Shown: piece by piece, positions 11,348 through 20,677 of the stretch
Position numbering within the stretch: position 1 is the stretch's first letter
Layout of the letters: every line of letters starts with the position of its first letter
Assembly (NCBI RefSeq): GCF_040358255.1
Contig: NZ_CP132938.1
Coordinates: 2,480,001-2,544,000 of the forward strand
Direction: 5' to 3'
Source of the DNA: Tunturibacter gelidoferens
Lineage (GTDB): Bacteria > Acidobacteriota > Terriglobia > Terriglobales > Acidobacteriaceae
DNA: 64,000 nt
The notes under the pieces: model-generated
What the model saw: only the letters and a program-made list of their open reading frames with translations
Told to the model about the DNA's origin: nothing
Databases searched by the model: none
Translations under genes and position numbers: made by a program

Positions 11348-11496
11348 CTCAACTCAAATGGCGACTTCGGTTCAGGGTGACGACTTCGGTTGTTGCGCGA
11401 CTTCGCTCAAGGTTGGGATGACGGTTTCAGTTGTCGTGATCGTTCACTGTTCGACTTCGCTGATGCTCGGGAGTGTTACGCCGCCTCGTGGCTGCT

Positions 11497-13626
11497 TTAG
11501 TCCATCAACTTTCGGGTTAGGTAGGTGTATTGTTCGGCGCGGGTGTTTGCCTGCTCTTTGAGATTGGCTCCGGCGGCGTGGCCGCCTTCGACGATCTCGT
11601 CGTAGAAGAAGGGCTTGTGAAGCTCTTCGAGGCGTGCGGCGAATTTGCGTGCGTGGACGGGGCCGACGCGGTCATCTTTGGTGGTGGTGAAGATGAGCGG
11701 CTCGGGGTAGTTGGTGTTGGGGTTCAGCTGGTTGTAGGGGGAGATGGATGCGAGGAACTTTCGCTCGGCGGGGATGGTGACGGTACCGTACTCGCCGACC
11801 CAGGAGGCTCCGGCGGCGATGTGCTCGTAGCGGAGCATGTCGAGGAGGGGGACCTGGATGACGACGGCGTTCCACATCTCGGGGTGCTGGGTGAACTCGA
11901 CGCCCATGAGGAGGCCGCCGTTGGAGCCGCCTACGATACCGAGGCGGCGAGGCGAGGTGATCTTGCGGGTGAAGAGATCCTGGCCTACTGCGGCGAAGTC
12001 GTCGTAGATGCGCTGGCGGTGGATCTTGAGGCCGGCGTCGTGCCAGGCGGGGCCGAACTCGCCGCCTCCACGTATGTTGGCGAGGACGAAGGTGCCGCCG
12101 CGCTCGAGCCATAGCTTGCCGAGGATGGGGTTGTAGAGAGGCGTCATGGAGACTTGAAAGCCGCCGTAGGCATTCATGAGAGTGGGGTTTGAGCTGTCGT
12201 ACTTAATGTCTTTGTGGCGGACGAGGAAGTAGGGGATTTTGGTCCCGTCTTTGGAGGTGGCCTGGAGCTGTTCGACGATGAGATTGGAGGCGTCGAACTG
12301 GGCTGGGAGAGTTTTGGCGGACTTTAGATTTGTTGATTGGGCGTCGCCGAGGAGGAGTGAGGAGGGCGTCAGGAAGCCGGTGGTTTCGAGGAAGAATTTG
12401 TTGTCGGAGGTGTTGGTGGTGGCGATACTGACGCTGAAGTTGTCGGGGATGTCGAGCTTCTTGCGTGTCCACGTGTTGTTGGCTTCGTGGGTGTAGATGT
12501 AGGCGCGGCCCTGGACGTGGTCGAGCGTGGTGAGGAGGAGGTGGTCTTTGGTGGTGGCCGACTCCTGGAAAAACTCTTCGGAGGTGGGAGTGAATACGAC
12601 GGTGGGCTTGAGGTGGACGGGGTCCTTCTTCACGGCTTCGAGGTCGAGCGCGACGACTGAGCCTTGGGGGAATTTTCGGGAGAGGCCTTCGGGCTTCCAG
12701 TCCTGGTTGAGTTCGACGATCAGCATACCGTCGAGCATGCCGTGGAGTTGGGACTTGCCGGGCACAAAGATTTTTTTGGGGCCGCTGTCGGTGTAGAGGT
12801 AGGTTTCGCGCTCAAAAAAATTAACTCCGCGATCAATCACCACGGCAACGTGGCCATGGCTATCGTGAATTGCAGTTGCGCCGACTTCTACGTCAGCGGA
12901 GGTGCCACGGTATACCTCTTTGGCTTCAGCCAGCGATTGGCCGCGCTTCCAGAGTTTGACGACGAAGGGATAGCCGGATTGAGTCATGGTGCCCTCGCCC
13001 CAGTCGCGGGCGACGAGGAGGGTGTCTTTGTCGACCCAGGTCACGTCCTGCTTGGACTTTGGAAGGACGAAGCCTCCTTCAACGAACTTGCCGGTTTTGA
13101 GGTCGAACTCACGGAGGGTGTCGGCGTCTTCGCCGCCGGCGGAGAGAGAGACGAGACAGAGGCCGTCTCCGGGGTAGAGGCAATTGAGGCCCTTCTCGAC
13201 CCACTTCTCGTTGTCTTTTGCGGCGAGGGCGTCGTAGTCGATGACGGTTTGCCATTCGGGCTGGTCGGTGAGGTAGCTGTCGAGGGAGGTTTTGCGAAGA
13301 ATGCCGCGGACGTGCTGGGCGTCCTGCCAGGTGTTGTATATCTCGCCGACGCGGAAGTCTGGGGAGGGAAGCCGAGTGGGCGATTCAAGCACTTTGAGGG
13401 CTGTTTCGGCGAGTACGGGGTATCGCGGGTCTGCCTGGAGGACTTTGGCCGAGCGGGCATTTTCTTCGTTGACCCAGGCCATGGCTTTGTCGCCAGAGAC
13501 GTCCTCGAGCCACTGGTATTTGTCTGGCTGCTCTGTGGGCGTCTGGGCGGTGACCTGGAGGCAGGCAAAGGTGGTTGCTATTGCGAATGCGATAAGGACT
13601 ACGGTTTTGCGGCACCTAATCTGCAT
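11497..13626 (-). CDS. Exported prolyl oligopeptidase (peptidase family S9A)
   Basis: A 709-residue serine peptidase with an N-terminal signal peptide (about residues 1-27, ending QVTAQ). A seven-bladed propeller domain covers roughly residues 100-430. The alpha/beta-hydrolase domain carries the nucleophile Ser in GGSNGGLLMG, the Asp in TTKDDRVGP and the His in VEGGHAAGA. NIRGGGEFGPAWHDAG is also typical of S9A. It probably cleaves short proline-containing peptides in the periplasm. It is monocistronic, flanked on both sides by short dispersed repeats. The family is certain; substrate preference is not visible. Confidence 0.93.
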   Translation of the reverse strand: MQIRCRKTVVLIAFAIATTFACLQVTAQTPTEQPDKYQWLEDVSGDKAMAWVNEENARSAKVLQADPRYPVLAETALKVLESPTRLPSPDFRVGEIYNTWQDAQHVRGILRKTSLDSYLTDQPEWQTVIDYDALAAKDNEKWVEKGLNCLYPGDGLCLVSLSAGGEDADTLREFDLKTGKFVEGGFVLPKSKQDVTWVDKDTLLVARDWGEGTMTQSGYPFVVKLWKRGQSLAEAKEVYRGTSADVEVGATAIHDSHGHVAVVIDRGVNFFERETYLYTDSGPKKIFVPGKSQLHGMLDGMLIVELNQDWKPEGLSRKFPQGSVVALDLEAVKKDPVHLKPTVVFTPTSEEFFQESATTKDHLLLTTLDHVQGRAYIYTHEANNTWTRKKLDIPDNFSVSIATTNTSDNKFFLETTGFLTPSSLLLGDAQSTNLKSAKTLPAQFDASNLIVEQLQATSKDGTKIPYFLVRHKDIKYDSSNPTLMNAYGGFQVSMTPLYNPILGKLWLERGGTFVLANIRGGGEFGPAWHDAGLKIHRQRIYDDFAAVGQDLFTRKITSPRRLGIVGGSNGGLLMGVEFTQHPEMWNAVVIQVPLLDMLRYEHIAAGASWVGEYGTVTIPAERKFLASISPYNQLNPNTNYPEPLIFTTTKDDRVGPVHARKFAARLEELHKPFFYDEIVEGGHAAGANLKEQANTRAEQYTYLTRKLMD

Positions 13627-13981
13627 CTCGTTGTCTTTCCTTTTCGATACTTCGTGTGGTCTTACCGTTTTTGACGCATTGTTCGCCTGGACGTCGGTGG
13701 GTGACCTGGTGTGCGAAGAAAGCCAGTGTAGCGCAGGTGTTGTCTGGGATTTGTCATGAACTGTTTCGTGGATCGTTGGGGAAGACAGCAGATCCGTGAA
13801 GTGGGTGGGTGGGAAGGGACGGAGCGGCTTGGGCGGGCGGAGTTATTCGGGATCCTTCGCTGCGCTCAGGATGACAGCCAAGGCTCAACACGGGACTCAC
13901 AGCGGAGGCTTAATGCGGAATGACAGCATCCGCTTAATGCGGGCTTCGTTAGATGACACGGCTTCGCGTGAAACCAGGGCC
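13627..13981. other. Intergenic spacer with short dispersed repeats, no gene
   Basis: 355 bases between the peptidase start and the permease end. The left part should hold the peptidase promoter. The right part has a CHPERSEG-type repeat and a doubled CTTAATGCGG motif (13911, 13934). No gene is supported. Confidence 0.5.
13849..13877. repeat. Short dispersed repeat (CHPERSEG type), copy 2
   Basis: Near-identical to the copy at 11319; it reads GGGATCCTTCGCTGCGCTCAG then GATGACAG. Confidence 0.75.
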
Positions 13982-15697
13982 CTAGGTTTTGCACAGTTCT
14001 TCAGCGATTGCTTCTCGATGGTTCAGCGCTATTGCGTCAAGACGGTTCAGAACACGGATGTAAAAGATGAGGGCGGCTATGGCGAAGGCCAGGAGAATGG
14101 GGATCATAAGCCAAGGTTGGCCGAGGTGCTGGCAGAAGAGGACAGTTGCAAAGCCGATAGCGAAACAGGCCAGAACCACGCCTAAGGCGATTATGGCGCT
14201 CAGTTGCGAAGTCTGTGCGCGGTTGATCTTCGACAGGTTGATTTTTTTTGGTGCGCTGAGGGATCGGAGATTACCTATCGCTCCGTTGGTGAAGGTGGTG
14301 AAGAGGAGCCAGCAGAGGGTCGCGACGGCTGTGAGCGGAGTCGGAGTACGGGCGCCGAAAGCGAGAACTCCGAAGATGAGGATGAATTCGATAAGGCTGA
14401 GGAGAAAGCCAATCAAGTTCTTTGCTAGGAAGACGTCGCGAATGCGCGTGGGGCTGATGAAATAGAACTGGACGCCTGGGCCGTCCATGCCGAGGCCGTT
14501 ATAGGAGAGGATGGAGACGCCGAGCAGAGAGTAGGCGACGGAGGCAGGAAAGATGAGGCTACCGCCGACACCGCTGGCTCCGATGCGGTTGGCGAAGAGG
14601 AAGACCATGAATACGGGAGCGATGAAGCCGTAAAGCTGATTGGTGTTGCGGCGGAGGTAGATGAGCTCTTTGTGGAGGCATGCGGAGAGGGTGGGGCTTA
14701 AGCTGAGGGGTCCGCGGGTGGACTGAGCCGTTGCTGATTGCAGGCCGGAGATACGTTGTGACGGTGGGATGCGGGTTGCGGCGGGTTGGTGGGAGACCTG
14801 ACTTAGATTTTCGCCGCGGAACTCGCGATGCATACGGTAGGCGTAGATAGCCAGGAAGATGCACCCAAAGGTTGCTAGGCCTAGCAGAGAGGCAATGGCG
14901 TCGAAGTGGCGAGCTTGTGCAGAGCTGACGATGGATGTGGCGGCCAGACCCGGGGGAAGGAGTTCAGCAACGGGGCGAAGACGGTTAAAGATTTTGATGA
15001 GGATGGGAGATTTGTGGACGTGACCATTTTGGAAGGCTGGGTTGAAGTTCAGGTTGATGTATTGGAAACCGAGGGAGCCGAAGATGATGAGAGCGGTGAA
15101 TATTTCGCTGGCGCGGCGGGTGGAGAGCCAGCGCTCGACCCAGGTGATGGCCATGCGTGTGAAAAAGATGTTTGCCAGCGCGAAGACGAAGAGGGTCAGC
15201 GTGGCGCAGGGAACTAACGACGGCTTGGCTACGCCGATACCGATGTCGGCGGCGATGAGGGCCAGAGTGCCGATGACATTGGCGGCAGAGAGCAGGCCGA
15301 AGAAGAGGCGGGCTGTGAGGTAGCGGGGAAAGCTGAGTGGGAAGCGGATGATCGTATTGATGTCGAAGCTGAGGCCGGGCGCTGAGATGTTGAGGACGAC
15401 GAGTTGCCAGAGTAAGAAGACTCCCCAGGTGATTGAGGAGAGCATGGCGAGACGATCCGTGGAGACGAAGAGGTAGGCTCCGAAGCCTGCGCCGAGAATG
15501 GGGAAGATGGCGATGAGGGCGAGGACGGGGAAGATCAGGATGCGGGCGATGAGTTCGCCGACCCCACCTTTGCGGCGGAAGGCATTGCGAAAGATGCACC
15601 AGCGAAGTTGAGCGAGGGCGGCGAACTGGGCTCGGCTTTGGGCTGAGGTCCAGGGTGGGTTTGGAGGATGGCCCGGAGGGTCGGTTAGCCCAGCCAT
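13982..15697 (-). CDS. ABC-2 type exporter permease
   Basis: A 571-residue membrane protein with at least ten hydrophobic segments, such as ILIFPVLALIAIFPILGAGFG, LSAIIALGVVLACFAIGFA and PWLMIPILLAFAIAALIFYI. The ATG at 15697 (MAGLTDPPG) was chosen because it overlaps the end of the ATPase gene by 13 bases, as is common for such pairs; the long open frame upstream is only the antisense-style shadow of that gene. It would form the membrane part of an export or regulatory ABC system. The substrate cannot be told from the sequence. It has a long cytoplasmic loop at about residues 270-320. Confidence 0.85.
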   Translation of the reverse strand: MAGLTDPPGHPPNPPWTSAQSRAQFAALAQLRWCIFRNAFRRKGGVGELIARILIFPVLALIAIFPILGAGFGAYLFVSTDRLAMLSSITWGVFLLWQLVVLNISAPGLSFDINTIIRFPLSFPRYLTARLFFGLLSAANVIGTLALIAADIGIGVAKPSLVPCATLTLFVFALANIFFTRMAITWVERWLSTRRASEIFTALIIFGSLGFQYINLNFNPAFQNGHVHKSPILIKIFNRLRPVAELLPPGLAATSIVSSAQARHFDAIASLLGLATFGCIFLAIYAYRMHREFRGENLSQVSHQPAATRIPPSQRISGLQSATAQSTRGPLSLSPTLSACLHKELIYLRRNTNQLYGFIAPVFMVFLFANRIGASGVGGSLIFPASVAYSLLGVSILSYNGLGMDGPGVQFYFISPTRIRDVFLAKNLIGFLLSLIEFILIFGVLAFGARTPTPLTAVATLCWLLFTTFTNGAIGNLRSLSAPKKINLSKINRAQTSQLSAIIALGVVLACFAIGFATVLFCQHLGQPWLMIPILLAFAIAALIFYIRVLNRLDAIALNHREAIAEELCKT

Positions 15698-16488
15698 GAG
15701 AGTTCCTGCTCGGGATGGGTAGTGGCGGGATCGCCGCCTACGATGCTGAGAAAGATCTGCTCGAGGGTGAGGATCTGGTTGCCGCCGTTGTCTTCGGGGT
15801 TTCGGGCCTGAACACCAGCGCGAAGCTCTTCGAGCGAGCCATTGGCGATGAGGTGGCCGCGATCGATGATGGCGATGTGGGTGCAGAGGCGCTCGACGAT
15901 CTCGAGAACGTGGGAGGTGAGGAAGATGGTTGCGCCGCGAGCGATCATGCCCTGAAGCATGGCTTTGAGTGTGCCGGAGGCGATGGCGTCGACGCCTTCG
16001 AAGGGCTCGTCGAGGAAGAGGATGCGGGGACCGTGGATGACGGCGGCGGCGAGGGCGAGCTTTTTTTGCATGCCGTGGGAGAAGTCGGTGATGAGTTTTT
16101 TTGTTTCGCCGGCAAGACTCATGAACTCGAGAAGTTCGGTGGTGCGGGCGGCGGTGGTGGCGGCGTCGAGGCCATACATACGGCCGACGAATCGGAGGTA
16201 CTCGGAGGCGGTGAGGCGACCGAAGAGGGCGAGGCCTTCGGGGACTACGCCGATCTGGCGCTTGACCTCCAGAGGATTTGAAATAGCGTCGAGGCCGAGG
16301 ATCTGGATGGAGCCGGAGGTCGGTGCGAGGAGGCCGGTGAGCATCTTGATGGTGGTGGATTTGCCTGCACCGTTGGGACCGAGGAAACCGAAGAACTGGC
16401 CCGGGGCGACTGTAAGGTTGACGTCCTGAACTGCGGTGAATTCGCCGAAGCGGCGGGTGAGGCCTGTGGTGGTGACGGCGGGGACCAT
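15685..16488 (-). CDS. ABC transporter ATP-binding protein
   Basis: A 267-residue ATPase of the ABC-2 (CcmA/DrrA-like) group. Walker A is GPNGAGKST, the Q-loop segment is IGVVPEGLALFGRLTASEYL, the signature is the variant DFSHGMQKKLALA in place of LSGGQ, Walker B is RILFLDEPF and the switch His is in FLTSHVLE. The ATG at 16488 (MVPAVTTTGLTRRFG) is the natural start, although the frame is open further upstream. It overlaps the permease gene and powers it. The modified signature is usual in this subgroup. Confidence 0.92.
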   Translation of the reverse strand: MVPAVTTTGLTRRFGEFTAVQDVNLTVAPGQFFGFLGPNGAGKSTTIKMLTGLLAPTSGSIQILGLDAISNPLEVKRQIGVVPEGLALFGRLTASEYLRFVGRMYGLDAATTAARTTELLEFMSLAGETKKLITDFSHGMQKKLALAAAVIHGPRILFLDEPFEGVDAIASGTLKAMLQGMIARGATIFLTSHVLEIVERLCTHIAIIDRGHLIANGSLEELRAGVQARNPEDNGGNQILTLEQIFLSIVGGDPATTHPEQELSWLG

Positions 16489-16757
16489 GTGAGGGAAAGC
16501 ATATCGCAGTGGCTGAGCTGGTTGGAGCAAATTCAGGTTCGCTTTGGCTTGCCGGCGCTGGCATTCTGCTGACTCGCGATGCGGAAAAGACATCGAATGA
16601 CGGAAACGAACGTCTAAGAATCGGGTTTGAAAAATGCAACACGCGAAGTTGTGGGTTGATATACTTAAAAGTCACCTCATTTCGCCGGGTTGAGGGTGTA
16701 GCTGTGTTTTGGGCAGGACGCGACGCTCGGTTAGCGAGACTGCAGAACAGGTTTTGA

Positions 16758-18647
16758 ATGAGCAATATTCTCGAGACAATCAACTCTCCCGCTGACGTCA
16801 AGAAGCTTTCGATTGCGGAGCTGACCCAGTTGGCAGAGGAGATTCGGGCGCGTCTGATTGTGGGGGTTGCCAAGACGGGTGGGCATATTGGTCCGAATCT
16901 CGGCGTGGTTGAACTGACGCTTGCGATGCACTATGTGTTCGACACACCGACGGATAGCTTCGTCTTCGACGTGAGCCATCAGGCCTATGTACACAAGCTG
17001 CTGACGGGGCGAGAGAAGCTGTTTCATACGATTCGGCAGCCGGGTGGATTGAATGGGTTTATGCTGCGCACCGAGAGCGAGCATGACAGTTATGGTGCGG
17101 GACACGCAGGAACGGCGCTGAGTGCGGCTCTGGGCATGGCTGTTGCCCGCGACATGTCGGGCGGCAAAGAACATATCGTCGCGCTGGCGGGGGACGCGGC
17201 GTTTACGAATGGTATCTCGTTTGAAGCGCTGAATAATATCGCGGCTCAGACCAAGCGGTTGATCGTGGTGTTGAACGATAATGCGTGGTCAATTGATAAG
17301 AACGTTGGGGCGATCGCTGAGTACTTTCATAAGATCGTGACGAATCCGACGATCTCGAGTTTGCATGATCGGGCGGCAGATCTGCTGGAGCGCTTTGGTG
17401 GGAAGACGGTGCGGCATGTTGCTCGCAAGGCGGAAGAGGCGGCGAAGGGTTTGATTGGGCCGGGCACGCTCTTCGAAGAGTTTGGGCTGAGCTACTTTGG
17501 GCCACTCGATGGACACAATCTGCCACTGCTGATCGAGACATTCAACTTTTTGAAGCAACAGAACAAGCCGGTGGTGCTGCATGCGATCACACAAAAAGGC
17601 AAAGGTTTTCAGCCTGCGATAGAAAAGCAGAAGAAGTTTCATGGGCTGGGGCCTTACGATGCGCAGACCGGTGAGACCAAGCCTGCGGGGCAGAAGACTT
17701 ATTCCGAGATATTTGCGGAATCGTTGACGAAGCTAGCTACGATGAACGATAAGGTTGTCGCGATTACGGCTGCGATGCCGAATGGGACCGCGTTGGATCT
17801 CTTCAGGCCGCATCATCCGAAGAGGTACTTTGACGTGGGGATTGCTGAGGAGCACGCGGTCATCTTTGCCGCTGGAATGGCGACGAAGGGATATAAGCCG
17901 TTTTGTGCGATCTATTCGACGTTTCTGCAGCGTGCCTTCGATCAGATTGTGCATGATGTCTGTCTGCAGAATCTGCCGGTGGTGTTCTGCATGGATCGCG
18001 GCGGGTTGAGCGGTGATGATGGGCCGACGCATCATGGGCTGTTCGATATCAGCTATCTGCGCAGCGTGCCGAACCTGGTGCATATGGTGCCGAAGAATGA
18101 GGATGAACTGGCCGACATGATGTATACGGCGATGCTGCACGAGGGGCCAAGCGCGATTCGATATCCGCGTGGGACTGGTCCGGGTGTTGCTGTGAAAGAG
18201 CAACCGGTGGCGCTTGAGATCGGCAAGGCTGAGGTGATTCGCGACGGAGCCGATGTTGCAATCTTCGGTTTAGGAGCGATGCTGCCCGAGGCGGTCCGCC
18301 TGGCAGAGATGTTGAAGCTGGAAGGGTTTTCTGCAGCGGTGATTAATCCGCGTTTTGCGAAACCGGTAGATCGTGATTGCGTCGGAGAGTTCGGTGGCCG
18401 CTGTGGGTTGGTGATTACGTTGGAAGATCATGTTCTTGCGGGTGGTTTTGGTTCTGCCGTGATGGAGACGTTGAACGAACTTGAGCTGCAGGTTCCGGTG
18501 GTGAGGGTGGGCTGGCCGGATGCGTTCATCGAGCATGGGAAGGTGGAGTCGCTGCGAGAGAAGTACGGCCTTACGGCCGAGGCGGCGCTTGAGAGGTCGA
18601 GACCTTATCTCAGCAAGCTGATGGAGCAGGTCCTCGCCAAGCATTAG
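16758..18647 (+). CDS. dxs: 1-deoxy-D-xylulose-5-phosphate synthase
   Basis: A 629-residue ThDP enzyme that joins pyruvate and glyceraldehyde-3-phosphate, the first step of the MEP isoprenoid pathway. Family marks are the catalytic-region SHQAYVHKLLTGR (His74), the Ser/His-rich ESEHDSYGAGHAGTALSAAL, the ThDP segment at residues 145-175 ending LNDNAWSI, and DRGGLSGDDGPTHHG with an ensuing transketolase C-terminal domain. The ThDP motif reads GDAAFTNG where most DXS proteins have GDG; a similar variant is known in chlamydial-type DXS. It is monocistronic and converges on the SRPBCC gene with a 12-base gap. Confidence 0.92.
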   Translation: MSNILETINSPADVKKLSIAELTQLAEEIRARLIVGVAKTGGHIGPNLGVVELTLAMHYVFDTPTDSFVFDVSHQAYVHKLLTGREKLFHTIRQPGGLNGFMLRTESEHDSYGAGHAGTALSAALGMAVARDMSGGKEHIVALAGDAAFTNGISFEALNNIAAQTKRLIVVLNDNAWSIDKNVGAIAEYFHKIVTNPTISSLHDRAADLLERFGGKTVRHVARKAEEAAKGLIGPGTLFEEFGLSYFGPLDGHNLPLLIETFNFLKQQNKPVVLHAITQKGKGFQPAIEKQKKFHGLGPYDAQTGETKPAGQKTYSEIFAESLTKLATMNDKVVAITAAMPNGTALDLFRPHHPKRYFDVGIAEEHAVIFAAGMATKGYKPFCAIYSTFLQRAFDQIVHDVCLQNLPVVFCMDRGGLSGDDGPTHHGLFDISYLRSVPNLVHMVPKNEDELADMMYTAMLHEGPSAIRYPRGTGPGVAVKEQPVALEIGKAEVIRDGADVAIFGLGAMLPEAVRLAEMLKLEGFSAAVINPRFAKPVDRDCVGEFGGRCGLVITLEDHVLAGGFGSAVMETLNELELQVPVVRVGWPDAFIEHGKVESLREKYGLTAEAALERSRPYLSKLMEQVLAKH

Positions 18648-18659
18648 GTGATGGGATTA

Positions 18660-19199
18660 TTAAATGCGGGCTCCAAGCAACTGGGTGGTGCGTGCGTGAC
18701 GATAGGCAAAGGTGCTACGAAGCTGAAAAGCGACGAAGAGGCTGTTGGCGATATTTCCAAATACTCCCAGCGGTAGTTCGTAGTCGACTTTGTCTTCGAG
18801 CAGAGTGCCGGGGACAGGGCCTCGGGAGTTTTCTGTTCGCGTTTCTGACTTTACATGGTGGCAATGGTGCCAGTAGGCGAAGGGACCTCGGAGTTGCCGG
18901 TCACAGAAGTGATCGTTCCAGAGGAAGTCGGAGATCTCTGCGTCCCAGCGGAGTCTGATGGGGGAATATGGAAATGGGCGAAAGCTGATTGTGAGCTTCG
19001 TTCCGGCACCTGCGGCGATGCTGCCGGGTCTGGAGGATGTGACAGGGTGGGGAGGCGGGGGTGCGATGGAGATCTCTTCGATGCGGGCTTTCTGCCACGC
19101 GGGCATGAGGCGTGGGAGGTTGTCGGGATTTGAGAAGAAGGCGAAGACTACTTCAACAGGGTAGGGGAGCCACTGTTGGGATTGGAAGGTGTGGCGCAT
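18660..19199 (-). CDS. SRPBCC family protein (START-like, cyclase/dehydrase type)
   Basis: A 179-residue protein with a START-like ligand-binding fold. The N-terminus WLPYPVEVVFAFFSNPDNLPRLMPAW is the common entry to such domains. FRPFPYSPIRLRWDAEISDF and GTLLEDKVDYELPLGVFGNIANSLFV match the group of SRPBCC proteins often fused or linked to epimerase-like cell division inhibitor proteins. No catalytic residue is evident; it likely binds a hydrophobic ligand. It is alone, on the strand opposite to dxs. Confidence 0.8.
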   Translation of the reverse strand: MRHTFQSQQWLPYPVEVVFAFFSNPDNLPRLMPAWQKARIEEISIAPPPPHPVTSSRPGSIAAGAGTKLTISFRPFPYSPIRLRWDAEISDFLWNDHFCDRQLRGPFAYWHHCHHVKSETRTENSRGPVPGTLLEDKVDYELPLGVFGNIANSLFVAFQLRSTFAYRHARTTQLLGARI

Positions 19200-19282
19200 C
19201 GTTGAGTTGGTTTATAGCGTGTTGCAGCAGAAAGTGCGAGTGGTGTAGGGGCTGCCAATCATAGTGTGTTTTGTGGGATAAG

Positions 19283-19311
19283 AAAAAAAGGCGCCTCGTG
19301 ATGAGGCGCCT
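19283..19311 (-). terminator. Rho-independent terminator of the FAS1 gene
   Basis: Read on the minus strand, a 9-bp perfect stem (AGGCGCCTC / GAGGCGCCT) with a short loop is followed by a run of seven T. It lies just downstream of the FAS1 gene stop. Confidence 0.92.
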
Positions 19312-19334
19312 CAAGGGATTACCGGAGGAAACAC

Positions 19335-19889
19335 TTAGTTGGGCATGAGGACGGTGTCGATGACGTGGATGACGCCGTTCGACTGGAAGACATCGGCTGT
19401 GGTGATGGTGGCCATGCCGCCCTTGGCATCGGTCAGCATGATGTTGCCGCCGGACATGGTGGCTGTGAGATCTTCGCCCTGAACGGTCTTAAGAGTAGCT
19501 TTGCCGCCGCCCTTCTGGATCATCTTTGCGAGTTCCTTCGAGGAGATCTTGCCGGCTACTACGTGGTAGGTGAGGATTTTGTCCAGAGTGTCTTTGCTCT
19601 CGGGCTTGACGAGGGTGTCGACGGTGCCTGCGGGAAGTTTTGCGAAGGCATCATCGGTTGGTGCGAAGACGGTGAAGGGCCCGGGGCTGTTGAGCGTATC
19701 GACCAGGCCGCCGGCCTTGACGGCAGCGACGAGGGTCTTGTGGATGGGTGAGTTGACGGCGTTCTCGACGATGGTCTTGGTGGGGTACATCGCAGCTCCG
19801 CCGACTTCAGGGTCCTTCTGGGCGTGTGCGGTAACTGAGGTGATGGCCAGAGCGGCGACTGCAACGGTTGCGAGGAAGGTCTTCTTCAC
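19335..19889 (-). CDS. Secreted fasciclin (FAS1) domain protein
   Basis: A 184-residue protein with a signal peptide (residues 1-23, ending VTAHAQ) and one FAS1 domain. The H1 motif is FTVFAPTDDAFAKLP, the H2-like end is NGVIHVIDTVLMP, and the central YHVV segment is present (LTYHVVAGKI). FAS1 proteins act in adhesion outside the cytoplasm. It is monocistronic with its own terminator. The function in this organism is unknown. Confidence 0.93.
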   Translation of the reverse strand: MKKTFLATVAVAALAITSVTAHAQKDPEVGGAAMYPTKTIVENAVNSPIHKTLVAAVKAGGLVDTLNSPGPFTVFAPTDDAFAKLPAGTVDTLVKPESKDTLDKILTYHVVAGKISSKELAKMIQKGGGKATLKTVQGEDLTATMSGGNIMLTDAKGGMATITTADVFQSNGVIHVIDTVLMPN

Positions 19890-20146
19890 TGTCGTTATCC
19901 TTTATCGTTCCAGATCATTTAGAAGTTGGTTCCCTGCAGGGGCACTCATAAGCATCTACGTCTGCTTGCGGGGACTGGATTGGTCTAATTTCCATCATGC
20001 TCGTGATATGCCGTCTGAAGAGAGAGCGTTGCGACGTCGGTTGTGTGCGCCTAACGGTTAGCGAGAAGATGTTGATGCGGTGAAGATGTGCATCACACGA
20101 AGGGGGCGTTGACAATTCAATTGAGTCCTCGTCAACTGAAGGTCTG

Positions 20147-20677
20147 ATGATGCTGAAAGAACCGATAAGTAGCCGCGAGTTGATACAGGCACCGGAGCAG
20201 GGGGATCACCCGGCCGGTGCTCACGATCGCGGTTTGTTGCTGATCGGGCTTTTCAAGCTGGCCAAGGCGATCTTCTTCTTCTGTATCGGTGCGGGTGCGG
20301 TTCACCTGCTGCATAAAGATGTTGGTGATGAGGTGACGCGGCTGGCGCTGAAGTTGAGGTTTGACCCGGAAAGCCGACTGGTTGCTTTGTTGCTGCACAA
20401 GGCTGACCTGATCGATGCTCATCGGTTAAGGCAGATCAGTGTGGGGACGTTCGGATACTCCGCATTGGCTTTGACGGAGGGGATCGGACTGCTTCTGGAG
20501 AAGGTGTGGGCGGAGTATCTGACGCTGATTCTGACGGTGTCTTTTCTGCCGTGGGAGTTGTATGAGCTGGTCCGAAAGCCGGATTGGTCTCGCCTGAGTC
20601 TGCTAGTCATTAATCTGGCAGTGCTTGCGTACCTGATCTGGCTGCTTCGACGGAAGAAGCTGCTGGGTGGGAGCTAG
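20147..20677 (+). CDS. DUF2127 family membrane protein
   Basis: A 176-residue membrane protein. After a polar N-terminus, it has hydrophobic segments at about residues 30-52 (LLLIGLFKLAKAIFFFCIGAG), 98-118 and 150-168 and the family sequence RQISVGTFGYSALALTEGIGLLLEKVWAEY followed by SFLPWELYELVRKPDWSRL. The family has no known activity. The ATG at 20147 or the next one at 20150 may be used. No partner gene is adjacent. Confidence 0.85.
   Translation: MMLKEPISSRELIQAPEQGDHPAGAHDRGLLLIGLFKLAKAIFFFCIGAGAVHLLHKDVGDEVTRLALKLRFDPESRLVALLLHKADLIDAHRLRQISVGTFGYSALALTEGIGLLLEKVWAEYLTLILTVSFLPWELYELVRKPDWSRLSLLVINLAVLAYLIWLLRRKKLLGGS

Noticed and set aside
10936..11352. 138-codon minus-strand frame starting MSCHPERSEGS
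   Set aside because: The CHPERSEG start is the well-known translation of a dispersed DNA repeat, and the rest is antisense to pgeF.
15698..16873. N-terminal extension of the ABC permease frame, giving 963 codons
   Set aside because: The extra 392 codons overlap the ATPase gene and translate to His/Arg/Pro-rich nonsense; the ATG at 15697 gives a normal permease.
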